A stretch of 6,748 bases of DNA. Origin: Thermoflexia bacterium (lineage in GTDB: Bacteria; Chloroflexota; Anaerolineae; B4-G1; SLSP01). The notes under the pieces are model-generated. The model saw only the letters and a program-made list of their open reading frames with translations, was not told where the DNA came from and searched no databases. The first letter of the stretch is position 1, and the number at the start of each line of letters is the position of its first letter. Location: assembly GCA_030605705.1 (NCBI GenBank), contig JAUWHU010000570.1, positions 1-6,748 of the forward strand, in the 5' to 3' direction. The position numbers were made by a program, and so were the translations under genes. This document shows positions 1-6,315 of this stretch, one piece after another.

Positions 1-2026
1 GGAACACAACCTGGGCGAACTGTGCCGTTTCGGTGAAGAACAGGTCCTGAACCACGATGAACTCGGCCTGCTGCAACGACTGGCGCACGTGGTTCAGGTC
101 GGGATCGCTGACCATCGGGTTCTCACCGATCACGTACAGACAGCGCACCTGACCCTGTCCGGCCGCTCCAATGATCTCGGTGACTGTCAGCCCTATCTGG
201 TCCGGGAGGGCCACTCCCCAGGCATCCTGAAACTTCTGCTGGATGGCCGGGTCCGTCACCCGCTGGTAGCCCGGATAGACGTTGGGCAGTCCACCCATGT
301 CGCAGGCCCCTTGCACGTTGTTCTGGCCGCGCAGCGGGTTCACGCCGCCGCCGCGCACGCCCAAGTTACCCAGGAGCATTTGGAGGTTTGCTAGCGACAT
401 CACGTTCATCGTGCCGGTGGTGTGCTGGGTGATGCCCATTGACCAGAAGACGGCGGTGGGCTTGTTCTCGTGGAGCAGGCGGGCCGCTTCTTTGATCTTC
501 GCGGCGGGCACCGTGGTGATCTCCTCGGTGAGCTCCAGCGTGTACTTCATCACCACTTCTTTGAGCGCCGCGAAGTTCTCGGTGCGCTCGGCGATGTACT
601 CTTTGTCTTCCCAGCCGTTGACGATGATTTCGCGCATGATGCCATTGAAGAGCGCGACATCGGTGCCGGGTCGCTGCTGCAGGTGCAACACGGCCAGCTT
701 GCACAGGTCAATCTTGCGCGGATCGGCGACGATGAGCTTGGTGCCTTTCTCGCGGATGGCCTTGCGCATCTTGATGCCGATGACGGGGTGCTGCTCGGTG
801 GTGTTGGAGCCGGTGACGAAGTAGAGTTTGGCGTCTCCGGTGGAGTCCTCGATGGAGTTGGTCATCGCGCCGCTGCCCAACGTGCTGGCCAGACCGGCGA
901 CGGTGGAGGAGTGGCACAGGCGCGCGCAGTGATCCACGTTGTTGGTCTTGCCGACCGCGCGGGCCAGCTTCTGCATCAGGTAGTTCTCCTCGTTGGTACA
1001 CTTGGCGGAGGAGAGGTAGCCGACGCTGTCGGGGCCGCTGTGGTCGCGGTGGTAGGTCAGCTTCTGGGCGACGAGGTCTAACGCTTCATCCCAGGTCGCT
1101 TCGCGGAAACCGGGGTATTTGCCGCCGGTGGCCTTCGCGTCACGGATGAGGGGTACGGTCAGCCGTTCGTCGCTGTGGACGAAGTCCCAACCGTAGCGAC
1201 CCTTAACGCACAAAGACACGCCGTTCGCCGGCGCTTCGGGCGTGGAGGTGACGCGGGTGATCTTGCCGTCCCTCACGTTGAGGTCAAACTGGCAACCCAC
1301 GCCGCAGAAAGTGCAGGTGGTGCGAACCTTTTGCTGGTTGATCGTGCGTCCCCAGCCCTGGGAGGGCTTGTCGAAGAGCGCGCCCACGGGGCAGTAGGCC
1401 ACACAGTTGCCGCAGGATTCGCAGCCCGCGTCTAACATCGCCTGCCCGGCGCCGGCCACGACCAATGTGTCGAAGCCGCGTTCGGAGAAGTTCCAGACAT
1501 CGCAGTTCTGGATCTCGGCGCAGGCGCGCACACAGCGCCCACAGAGGATACATTTGTTCATATCCACCAGGACGACGGGGCTGGGGTCGGAGTCTTTGGA
1601 GCGCGTGTGTCGCTGCCCACTGTGCTCCGGCCAGGCCACGTTGTATTCGTAGACCCAGCGTTGCAGCTCGCAGTCGCCATCCACTTCGCAGGTCATGCAC
1701 TCGTTGGGATGGTCGCTCAAGAGCATGGAAAGGATAAAGCGGCGCAAGTCCACCACCTTGTCCGTACCCGGCTCTGCCCTGGAGTCGGCGACGTGCGTGT
1801 GTACGACCATGCCCTCAGAGACGGCGAGCGTGCAGGCCGTGGGCAACGTGCTCATGTTTTCCACCTCTACCACACACAGCCGGCACGAGCCAACAGGCGT
1901 CAGATCCGGGTGGTGGCAGAGCGTGGGCAGGGTGATCCCCAGCTGCTGGGCGGCTTCCAGAATGGTAGTACCCGCAGTGACCTCAACCTTCTTACCATCA
2001 ATGGTCAGGCTAATCATTTGAGCCAT
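1..2026 (-). CDS. fdhA: NuoG-like formate dehydrogenase catalytic (alpha) subunit, 3' end cut by window edge
   Basis: Catalytic subunit that interconverts formate and CO2 at a Mo/W bis-MGD centre and passes electrons through Fe-S clusters to NuoE/NuoF partners. 675 codons are present; comparison with E. coli FdhF suggests that roughly 200-270 C-terminal residues, including the second MGD-binding domain, lie outside. Domains in order: [2Fe-2S] ferredoxin (C37, C48, C51, C65); His-Cys [4Fe-4S] (H106, C110, C113, C119); two [4Fe-4S] (C159/162/165/169 and C202/205/208/212); then the molybdopterin oxidoreductase with its own [4Fe-4S] (C238, C241, C245, C273) and K275. The active-site stretch DHCARLCHSS places Cys371 where E. 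coli FdhF has selenocysteine, followed by H372. RGQNNVQGACDMG (from R566) is a strong FDH signature. There is no twin-arginine leader, so it is cytoplasmic. The start is the ATG at 2026, four bases after AAGGAGGA; a second ATG three codons in has no such site. NADH-quinone oxidoreductase subunit G is the alternative name, but the catalytic residues favour FDH. Confidence 0.93.
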   Translation of the reverse strand, partial: MAQMISLTIDGKKVEVTAGTTILEAAQQLGITLPTLCHHPDLTPVGSCRLCVVEVENMSTLPTACTLAVSEGMVVHTHVADSRAEPGTDKVVDLRRFILSMLLSDHPNECMTCEVDGDCELQRWVYEYNVAWPEHSGQRHTRSKDSDPSPVVLVDMNKCILCGRCVRACAEIQNCDVWNFSERGFDTLVVAGAGQAMLDAGCESCGNCVAYCPVGALFDKPSQGWGRTINQQKVRTTCTFCGVGCQFDLNVRDGKITRVTSTPEAPANGVSLCVKGRYGWDFVHSDERLTVPLIRDAKATGGKYPGFREATWDEALDLVAQKLTYHRDHSGPDSVGYLSSAKCTNEENYLMQKLARAVGKTNNVDHCARLCHSSTVAGLASTLGSGAMTNSIEDSTGDAKLYFVTGSNTTEQHPVIGIKMRKAIREKGTKLIVADPRKIDLCKLAVLHLQQRPGTDVALFNGIMREIIVNGWEDKEYIAERTENFAALKEVVMKYTLELTEEITTVPAAKIKEAARLLHENKPTAVFWSMGITQHTTGTMNVMSLANLQMLLGNLGVRGGGVNPLRGQNNVQGACDMGGLPNVYPGYQRVTDPAIQQKFQDAWGVALPDQIGLTVTEIIGAAGQGQVRCLYVIGENPMVSDPDLNHVRQSLQQAEFIVVQDLFFTETAQFAQVVF

Positions 2027-2030
2027 AAAG

Positions 2031-2038
2031 TCCTCCTT
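2031..2038 (-). promoter_or_regulatory. Shine-Dalgarno site of the formate dehydrogenase gene
   Basis: On the minus strand AAGGAGGA lies four bases before the ATG at 2026-2024. It fixes that start over the internal ATG at 2017-2015. It lies directly downstream of the 96-bp repeat pair, which ends 13 bases before it, so any structure in the repeat RNA would sit next to this initiation region. Confidence 0.8.
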
Positions 2039-2051
2039 GACCTCTTATACA

Positions 2052-2243
2052 CTGCTTGTAGTAGGCGATTCATCGCCGTGATTTGGGGAACCACAAGGTT
2101 GCCCTTGCGGTGAACGCACCCATCTAAAATCCTAAATAATCGTGATTCTGCTTGTAGTAGGCGATTCATCGCCGTGATTTGGGGAACCACAAGGTTGCCC
2201 TTGTGGGGAACGCCCCTGTCTAAAATCCTAAATAATCGTGACT
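2052..2243. repeat. Two-copy 96-bp tandem repeat with conserved hairpins
   Basis: Copy 1 is 2052-2147 and copy 2 is 2148-2243. They match at 90 of 96 positions by eye, and the first 56 bases are identical. Differences are at 2108/2204, 2111/2207, 2118/2214, 2121/2217, 2122/2218 and 2146/2242. Each copy contains GGCGA-TTCA-TCGCC (2064-2077 in copy 1), an 8-bp stem CCACAAGG/CCTTGYGG around TTGC (2091-2110; 2187-2206), and a 4-bp stem around AACG (2109-2120; 2205-2216). The last two share two bases. The pair fills nearly all of the spacer between the second nuoF and the formate dehydrogenase gene, and copy 2 also supplies the end of that nuoF. It could be a dispersed palindromic (MITE/REP-like) element or a local duplication of gene tail plus spacer. 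A frame open through both copies (2295-2014, minus) has no credible start signal and is not called as a gene. Confidence 0.9.
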
Positions 2244-3869
2244 CACGGCCTCGGCCACCGGCCGGGGCTGCATGGGACATACATCTGCCGGGCAACGGCC
2301 CTGTACGTGGGCCTCAAACTCCTCGCGGAAGTGGCGCAGGCCGGTGAGAATGGCTACCGGAGCGGCTTGTCCCAGTCCGCAGAAGGAACCGTCGCGCACG
2401 TGCTCCGCGATCTCTTCCAGTGCGACGATGTCCTCCGCGCTCCCCTGTCCCTGGCTGAGCCGGTCCAGGATCTCCACCATGCGGAGGGTGCCGATGCGAC
2501 AGGGTGTGCATTTGCCACAGGACTCGACCTGGAAGAAGCGCATCAGCACGTAAGCCAGATCCACCACGCAAGTATCCTCGGCGCAGATGAGCAAGGCCCC
2601 GCTGCCCAACGATGCCTGCAGCGAGGAGTAATCCAACGGGATATCTAACATGCTGGGAGGGATCATGCTGCCGGAAGAGCCGCCCGTCTGGGCGCACTTG
2701 AAGGTTTTGCCATCCTTCATCCCCCCGCCGTACACTTCGATGATCTCGCGCAGCGTCGTCCCCATCGGTACCTCCACCAGCCCGGTGATGTTGACATCAC
2801 CCAGCATGGTGTAGACTTTGGTGCCGGGGCATTTCTCTGTGCCCAGGCTGCGGAACCACGCGGCTCCGTGGAAGATGATGGGCGCGACGTTCGCTAAGGT
2901 CTCGACGTTGTTGACGACGGTAGGCTGCCCCCGGAAGCCGGAGACGGTGGGGTAGGGGGGGCGGATTCGCGGGATGCCGCGTTTGCCCTCCAGGCTCTCC
3001 AGCAGGGCGGTTTCTTCACCGCAGATGTACGCGCCCGCGCCGGCGTGGACGTGGATGTGGAAGGAGAAATCGCTTTCCATGATGTGGTCGCCTAACAGAC
3101 CCAGCTCCTCCGCCTGGCGGATGGCTTTTTCCACGCGCTCTTTGGATTGGGTGTACTCCCCACGAATGTAAATCCAGCCTTCCTGCGCGCCGGTTGCGTA
3201 TCCGGCCAGCGCCATACCTTCCAGGATGGCGTGAGGGTCGCCTTCGAGGATCAGCCGGTCTTTGAAGGTCCCCGGCTCTGACTCGTCGGCGTTGCACACG
3301 ATGTATTTGGTCTGCTCCGGGCGGGTCGCCACGAAGGACCACTTCAAGCCGGTGGGGAAGCCCGCGCCGCCGCGCCCCTGCAGGCCGGAGTCTTTCACTG
3401 TTTGCAAGACTTCCGCCGGGGTCATTGTGGTGATGGCGTTAGCCAGCGCGAAGTAGCCATCGTCGGCGATGTATTCCTCGATGCTCTGGGGATCAATGCT
3501 CCCGGCTCGCCGCAGCACCACGCGCTGCTGCGCGTACACGGCGCCTTTGCGTCCGGGGAGATGAGCTAGCTTCCCCGGTAGGAAATCCGGGGGCGCAAGG
3601 AGATGGGAGACGACGCGGCCTTTGTAGAGGTGTTCCTCCACCAGATAGGGCACATCCTCGGGCCGTACCGGGCCGTAGAGGGTACCCTCCGGGTAAACCG
3701 TGACCAGTGGGAGCACATCCTCGCGTCCCGTCTGGCCCATGTACTCTACCGCGATCTCTTGCTCCAGGCCGTAGTAGGCCAATTCGGTCTCTAAGGTCAG
3801 TTTTACCGCCTCGGCCCCGTGCGCGAGGCTCAGCGGATCACCGGAAACCAGCACACGCGCGCGGATCAT
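2220..3869 (-). CDS. nuoF: Second NuoF-like diaphorase subunit, without C-terminal ferredoxin domain
   Basis: FMN- and NAD(H)-binding subunit (549 aa) that moves electrons between NAD(P)H and the Fe-S chain of the complex. Residues 1-90 keep the thioredoxin-like fold pattern (YPEG at 59-62, then EEH at 78-80) but contain no cysteine. The NuoF core follows: GRGGAGFPTG (165-174) for FMN, CNADESEPGTFKDR (192-205) of the complex I type, GAGAYICGEETAL (277-289), and the [4Fe-4S] ligands C451, C454, C457 (SCGKCTPCR) and C497. After H521, C526 and C531, which match the hinge motif of HndC/HydB proteins, the chain stops within 18 residues, so the 2[4Fe-4S] tail seen in the neighbouring paralogue is absent. 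The last seven codons and TAG come from the 96-bp repeat. Its ATG overlaps the nuoE stop (ATGA), with GGAGG six bases upstream inside nuoE, so translational coupling is likely. The family call is very secure; its electron partner is not. Confidence 0.95.
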   Translation of the reverse strand: MIRARVLVSGDPLSLAHGAEAVKLTLETELAYYGLEQEIAVEYMGQTGREDVLPLVTVYPEGTLYGPVRPEDVPYLVEEHLYKGRVVSHLLAPPDFLPGKLAHLPGRKGAVYAQQRVVLRRAGSIDPQSIEEYIADDGYFALANAITTMTPAEVLQTVKDSGLQGRGGAGFPTGLKWSFVATRPEQTKYIVCNADESEPGTFKDRLILEGDPHAILEGMALAGYATGAQEGWIYIRGEYTQSKERVEKAIRQAEELGLLGDHIMESDFSFHIHVHAGAGAYICGEETALLESLEGKRGIPRIRPPYPTVSGFRGQPTVVNNVETLANVAPIIFHGAAWFRSLGTEKCPGTKVYTMLGDVNITGLVEVPMGTTLREIIEVYGGGMKDGKTFKCAQTGGSSGSMIPPSMLDIPLDYSSLQASLGSGALLICAEDTCVVDLAYVLMRFFQVESCGKCTPCRIGTLRMVEILDRLSQGQGSAEDIVALEEIAEHVRDGSFCGLGQAAPVAILTGLRHFREEFEAHVQGRCPADVCPMQPRPVAEAVSHDYLGF

Positions 3870-4336
3870 GCGTCACCTCCCGTATAACGCGCCAGAATCT
3901 CAGGGATTTTCTCCGGCGTCAGGTTTCCGTAAACGTCGTTGTCTATCATCATGACCGGCCCGACGGCGCAAAGCCCCAGGCAACTGGTGGGCAAGAGCGT
4001 CCATTGGTTATCGGGCGTCGTCTCGCCGAATTTGATGCCCAACGTTTGCTCTAATGCTTGCCATACCGCGCGCCCTCCGGCGACGTGGCAGGGAGCATCC
4101 TCGCAGAAACGGATGACGTGTTCCCCACACGGGCGGGTGTTGATCATGCTGTAGAAGCTGGCGACGCTGTGGACTTCGCCGGCGGGGAGGTTGAGTTGTG
4201 CGGCGACAGTTTCTAAGGCTTCCGGTGTGAGATACCCGGCCTGCTGGCTCAAGTCGCGCAGGATTTCCACCAGCGCTTCTCGATTTGTTCCGTGATGCTC
4301 AATGACTTCGTGAATTTGTGTTAAATTTGTTTCCAT
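3866..4336 (-). CDS. nuoE: NuoE/HndA-type [2Fe-2S] thioredoxin-like subunit
   Basis: The 24-kDa-type subunit (156 aa) of NADH dehydrogenase, bifurcating hydrogenase and NAD-dependent formate dehydrogenase complexes. It holds the [2Fe-2S] cluster next to the NuoF flavin. An N-terminal helical part (about 1-70, with the family pattern SVASFYSMINTRPCG at 57-71) precedes the thioredoxin-like ferredoxin domain. All four cluster ligands are present: C78 and C83 (CEDAPC), C119 and C123 (SCLGLC). The length is normal for the family. The start is supported by GAGGT (4341-4345) five bases upstream on the minus strand. The stop overlaps the start of the second nuoF by four bases, which suggests that these two are made together and are direct partners. 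It is the only NuoE here although there are two NuoF paralogues. Confidence 0.96.
   Translation of the reverse strand: METNLTQIHEVIEHHGTNREALVEILRDLSQQAGYLTPEALETVAAQLNLPAGEVHSVASFYSMINTRPCGEHVIRFCEDAPCHVAGGRAVWQALEQTLGIKFGETTPDNQWTLLPTSCLGLCAVGPVMMIDNDVYGNLTPEKIPEILARYTGGDA
3873..3880 (-). promoter_or_regulatory. Shine-Dalgarno site of the second nuoF, inside the nuoE end
   Basis: On the minus strand GGAGGTGA lies within the last nuoE codons, and its GGAGG core is six bases before the ATG at 3869. With the ATGA stop/start overlap this is a classic arrangement for coupled translation of nuoE and nuoF. Confidence 0.75.
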
Positions 4337-4349
4337 ATTTACCTCTTTT

Positions 4350-4366
4350 TAGACCTCGGAGGTCTA
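4350..4366. repeat. Near-perfect palindrome in the hndC-nuoE spacer
   Basis: TAGACCTC at 4350-4357 and GAGGTCTA at 4359-4366 are perfect inverted copies around one base. As a hairpin this allows seven pairs with a three-base loop. It fills about half of the 34-bp spacer between the hndC-like stop codon and the nuoE start. On the transcribed (minus) strand it is followed by an A-run, not a T-run, so it does not look like a Rho-independent terminator. It may be a small dispersed palindromic repeat or an mRNA element. Its ACCTC arm is complementary to the nuoE Shine-Dalgarno GAGGT at 4341-4345. Confidence 0.8.
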
Positions 4367-4370
4367 TTGA

Positions 4371-6143
4371 CTACTCCACATGCACAGCCTCGACCGGGCA
4401 GACCTGCTTGCAGATGCCGCAGCGGATGCAGGCTTCCGGGTCTATGACGTGTACTTCCTTCGGTTTCCCTGTGATGGCGTTGACCGGGCAGTTGCGGGCG
4501 CAGCGGGTACAGCCAATGCAGGCATCCGCGTCAATGATGTATTCAATCAGCCCTTTGCAGACCTTGGCGGGGCACTTCTTGTCGTAGATGTGCGCTTCGT
4601 ACTCGTCGCGGAAATGCTGGATGGTGCTCAGGACGGGGTTCGGTGCGCCCTGGCCCAATCCACATAGTGAGCCTGCGGTGACGTAGCCGGCCAGCGTTTC
4701 TAACCGCTCGATGTCGCCTGGCTGGCCTTTGCCCTCGCAGATGTTGTCCAAAATTTCCAACATGCGGCGGGTTCCGACGCGGCAGGGGGTACATTTCCCA
4801 CAGGATTCGTCCTGCGTGAATTCCATGAAGAAGCGGGCGATATCCACCATGCAGGTGTCCTCGTCCATGACCACGAAGCCGCCGGACCCCATGATGGAGC
4901 CGACCGAGGCTAAGGTCTCGTAATCCACGGGCAGATCCAGGTATTGCTCCGGGATACAGCCGCCCATCGGGCCGCCGGTCTGCACGGCTTTGAATTTCTT
5001 GTCGTTCAGGATGCCGCCGCCGATGTCATAAACGATCTCGCGCAGGGTGATGCCCAGCGGGACTTCGATCAGGCCGGTGCGTTTGACCTTGCCGGCGATG
5101 GCGAAGGTTTTGGTGCCCTTGCTCTTTTCGGTGCCCATCGAGGCGAACCATGCGCCGCCTTTGCGGATGATCTGGGGGACGTTGGCGTAGGTCTCGACGT
5201 TGTTGATGTTGGTGGGGCAACCCCACAGGCCGGAGACGGCCGGGAAGGGCGGGCGCGTGCGCGGCATCCCGCGTTCTCCTTCGATGGATTGCATCAGGGC
5301 GGTCTCTTCGCCACAGACGAAGGCCCCGGCTCCCATGCGAATTTCCAGGTCGAAGTCGAAACCGCTGCTGAAGATGTCCTTACCCAGCAGGCCGTAGTCC
5401 CGCGCCTGCTGGATTGCCACGCGCAGCGTGTGGATGGCGATGGGGTACTCGGCGCGGACGTAGAAGTAGCCCTGCTGTGCGCCGATGGCGTAGGCCGCGA
5501 TGACCATACCCTCGATGACGGCGTGAGGGTCGCCTTCTAGCACGCGACGGTTCATAAACGCACCGGGATCGCCCTCGTCGCCGTTGCAGATGAGGTACTT
5601 CTTATCGCCGTCGGCTTTCCTGGCGAAGGACCACTTCAGCCAGGTGGGGAATCCGGCCCCGCCGCGTCCTCGCAGTCCGGAGACTTGGAGCTCGGCGATC
5701 ACTTCTTCGGGGGTCATTTCGGTGAGGGCTTGGGCCAAAGCCTCGTACCCATCGCAGATGATGTAGTCCTCGATATTTTCGGGATCAATCTTCCCCACGT
5801 TTTTCAGCACCACGCGAATTTCTTTGGGGGAGGGGGGGGGCAGCGGTTCGCTGGGCGGTTCTTGATAGCGGAGCTTCTCGACGGGGCGACCTTTCAGCAG
5901 GTGCTCCTCGACGATCAGCGCGGCATCCTCGGGCGTCAGGTTGACGTAATGAGTTCCTTCTGGGTAGATCACCAGCTCCGGTCCCTGCTCGCCGTGTCCC
6001 AGGGAGCCGACCTCTACGACCTGCACTTCGTCTGCTATGCGCAGCTCGTGGAGCCTGGTCAGCAAAGCTCTCTCGACTTCCTGGGCGCCTTTGGCTAGAC
6101 AGCGGGGTTCCCCGGAGATCAGTACGTGAGCGCGGTAAACCAT
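4371..6143 (-). CDS. hndC: HndC/HydB-type NuoF diaphorase with C-terminal 2[4Fe-4S] ferredoxin domain
   Basis: Flavin subunit (590 aa) of the type found in NADP-reducing and electron-bifurcating hydrogenases and formate dehydrogenases, where it exchanges electrons between NAD(P)H and Fe-S clusters and can connect to ferredoxin. Domains: degenerate thioredoxin-like domain (1-90), proline-rich linker (about 96-108), FMN/NAD core with GRGGAGFPT (159-167), CNGDEGDPGAFMNR (186-199) and GAGAFVCGEETAL (271-283), [4Fe-4S] site C448, C451, C454 and C494, hinge motif H518/C524/C529, then two ferredoxin clusters C542/545/548/552 and C572/575/578/582. The N-terminal domain keeps only C15 of the four expected [2Fe-2S] ligands. 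The start follows AAGGAGG (6148-6154) by four bases. DEGDPG at the flavin site matches my memory of HydB-type proteins rather than complex I NuoF, so it is not a simple copy of the downstream NuoF. Whether it bifurcates electrons cannot be told from sequence alone. Confidence 0.95.
   Translation of the reverse strand: MVYRAHVLISGEPRCLAKGAQEVERALLTRLHELRIADEVQVVEVGSLGHGEQGPELVIYPEGTHYVNLTPEDAALIVEEHLLKGRPVEKLRYQEPPSEPLPPPSPKEIRVVLKNVGKIDPENIEDYIICDGYEALAQALTEMTPEEVIAELQVSGLRGRGGAGFPTWLKWSFARKADGDKKYLICNGDEGDPGAFMNRRVLEGDPHAVIEGMVIAAYAIGAQQGYFYVRAEYPIAIHTLRVAIQQARDYGLLGKDIFSSGFDFDLEIRMGAGAFVCGEETALMQSIEGERGMPRTRPPFPAVSGLWGCPTNINNVETYANVPQIIRKGGAWFASMGTEKSKGTKTFAIAGKVKRTGLIEVPLGITLREIVYDIGGGILNDKKFKAVQTGGPMGGCIPEQYLDLPVDYETLASVGSIMGSGGFVVMDEDTCMVDIARFFMEFTQDESCGKCTPCRVGTRRMLEILDNICEGKGQPGDIERLETLAGYVTAGSLCGLGQGAPNPVLSTIQHFRDEYEAHIYDKKCPAKVCKGLIEYIIDADACIGCTRCARNCPVNAITGKPKEVHVIDPEACIRCGICKQVCPVEAVHVE
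5832..5840. repeat. Nine-base G homopolymer inside hndC
   Basis: Nine consecutive G on the plus strand (C on the coding strand), preceded by one A and then a five-G run at 5826-5830. It encodes the prolines of the linker between the thioredoxin-like domain and the flavin core. The frame is intact as given. Such tracts are prone to slippage and to sequencing error. Confidence 0.9.
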
Positions 6144-6147
6144 AAAA

Positions 6148-6154
6148 CCTCCTT
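6148..6154 (-). promoter_or_regulatory. Shine-Dalgarno site of the hndC-like gene
   Basis: AAGGAGG on the minus strand, with four bases (TTTT) before the ATG at 6143. A 6-bp hairpin (CTGGGG/CCCCAG, 6164-6169 with 6175-6180) lies about ten bases upstream of it in the same leader. Confidence 0.75.
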
Positions 6155-6163
6155 GTTCACTTC

Positions 6164-6180
6164 CCCCAGGCAGGCTGGGG
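6164..6180. repeat. Small hairpin upstream of the hndC Shine-Dalgarno
   Basis: CCCCAG (6164-6169) and CTGGGG (6175-6180) are perfect inverted copies with a five-base loop. No T-run follows on the minus strand, so it is not a terminator. It is short enough to occur by chance in GC-rich sequence; a role in the hndC leader is only a possibility. Confidence 0.4.
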
Positions 6181-6232
6181 ACAGGATTGTTACTGGGCCT
6201 GCGAGCGCAATTCTGCGCCAGACTTAGGATTC

Positions 6233-6309
6233 GTAAAAGTATAACTTCCCGTATTTTTTGCTCTAAGCCCCCGTCTCGGGGGCGTCAGCGCGGGAAATTA
6301 TTCTTTTAC
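6233..6309. repeat. 77-bp nested inverted repeat in the hndB-hndC spacer (MITE-like or mRNA stem-loop)
   Basis: The outer arms are 19 bases each: GTAAAAGTATAACTTCCCG at 6233-6251 and its inverted copy at 6291-6309, with two mismatches. Inside them a perfect 7-bp hairpin GCCCCCG/CGGGGGC (6267-6273, 6277-6283) has a TCT loop. The whole could fold as a long stem with an internal hairpin on either strand. It contains no gene and is far too short to encode a transposase. Transcription from hndB into hndC must cross it. The spacer's other contents are the hairpin at 6164-6180 and a weak 5-bp stem GCGCA/TGCGC at 6205-6218. Confidence 0.8.
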
Positions 6310-6315
6310 AGACCC

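Noticed and set aside
282..1081. Long plus-strand open frames (282-824 and 470-1081)
   Set aside because: They lie antisense to the well-conserved formate dehydrogenase coding sequence, have low-complexity or Arg/Ser-rich translations with no known motif, and follow from the GC-rich codon pattern of the real gene.
2052..2243. CRISPR array
   Set aside because: Two directly adjoining 96-bp copies with no spacers between them; not a repeat-spacer pattern.
2014..2295. 93-codon minus-strand frame through both 96-bp repeats
   Set aside because: It is open in both copies only because 96 is a multiple of three. It starts inside the second nuoF, runs over the formate dehydrogenase start, and lacks a ribosome site.
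4944..6098. Plus-strand open frames opposite hndC (4944-5540, 5685-6098)
   Set aside because: Shadow frames of the hndC-like gene, with no family resemblance and no convincing ribosome site.
6267..6283. Rho-independent terminator after hndB
   Set aside because: The GC hairpin is strong, but on the minus strand it is followed by TTAGAGC and an A-run, not by T residues.
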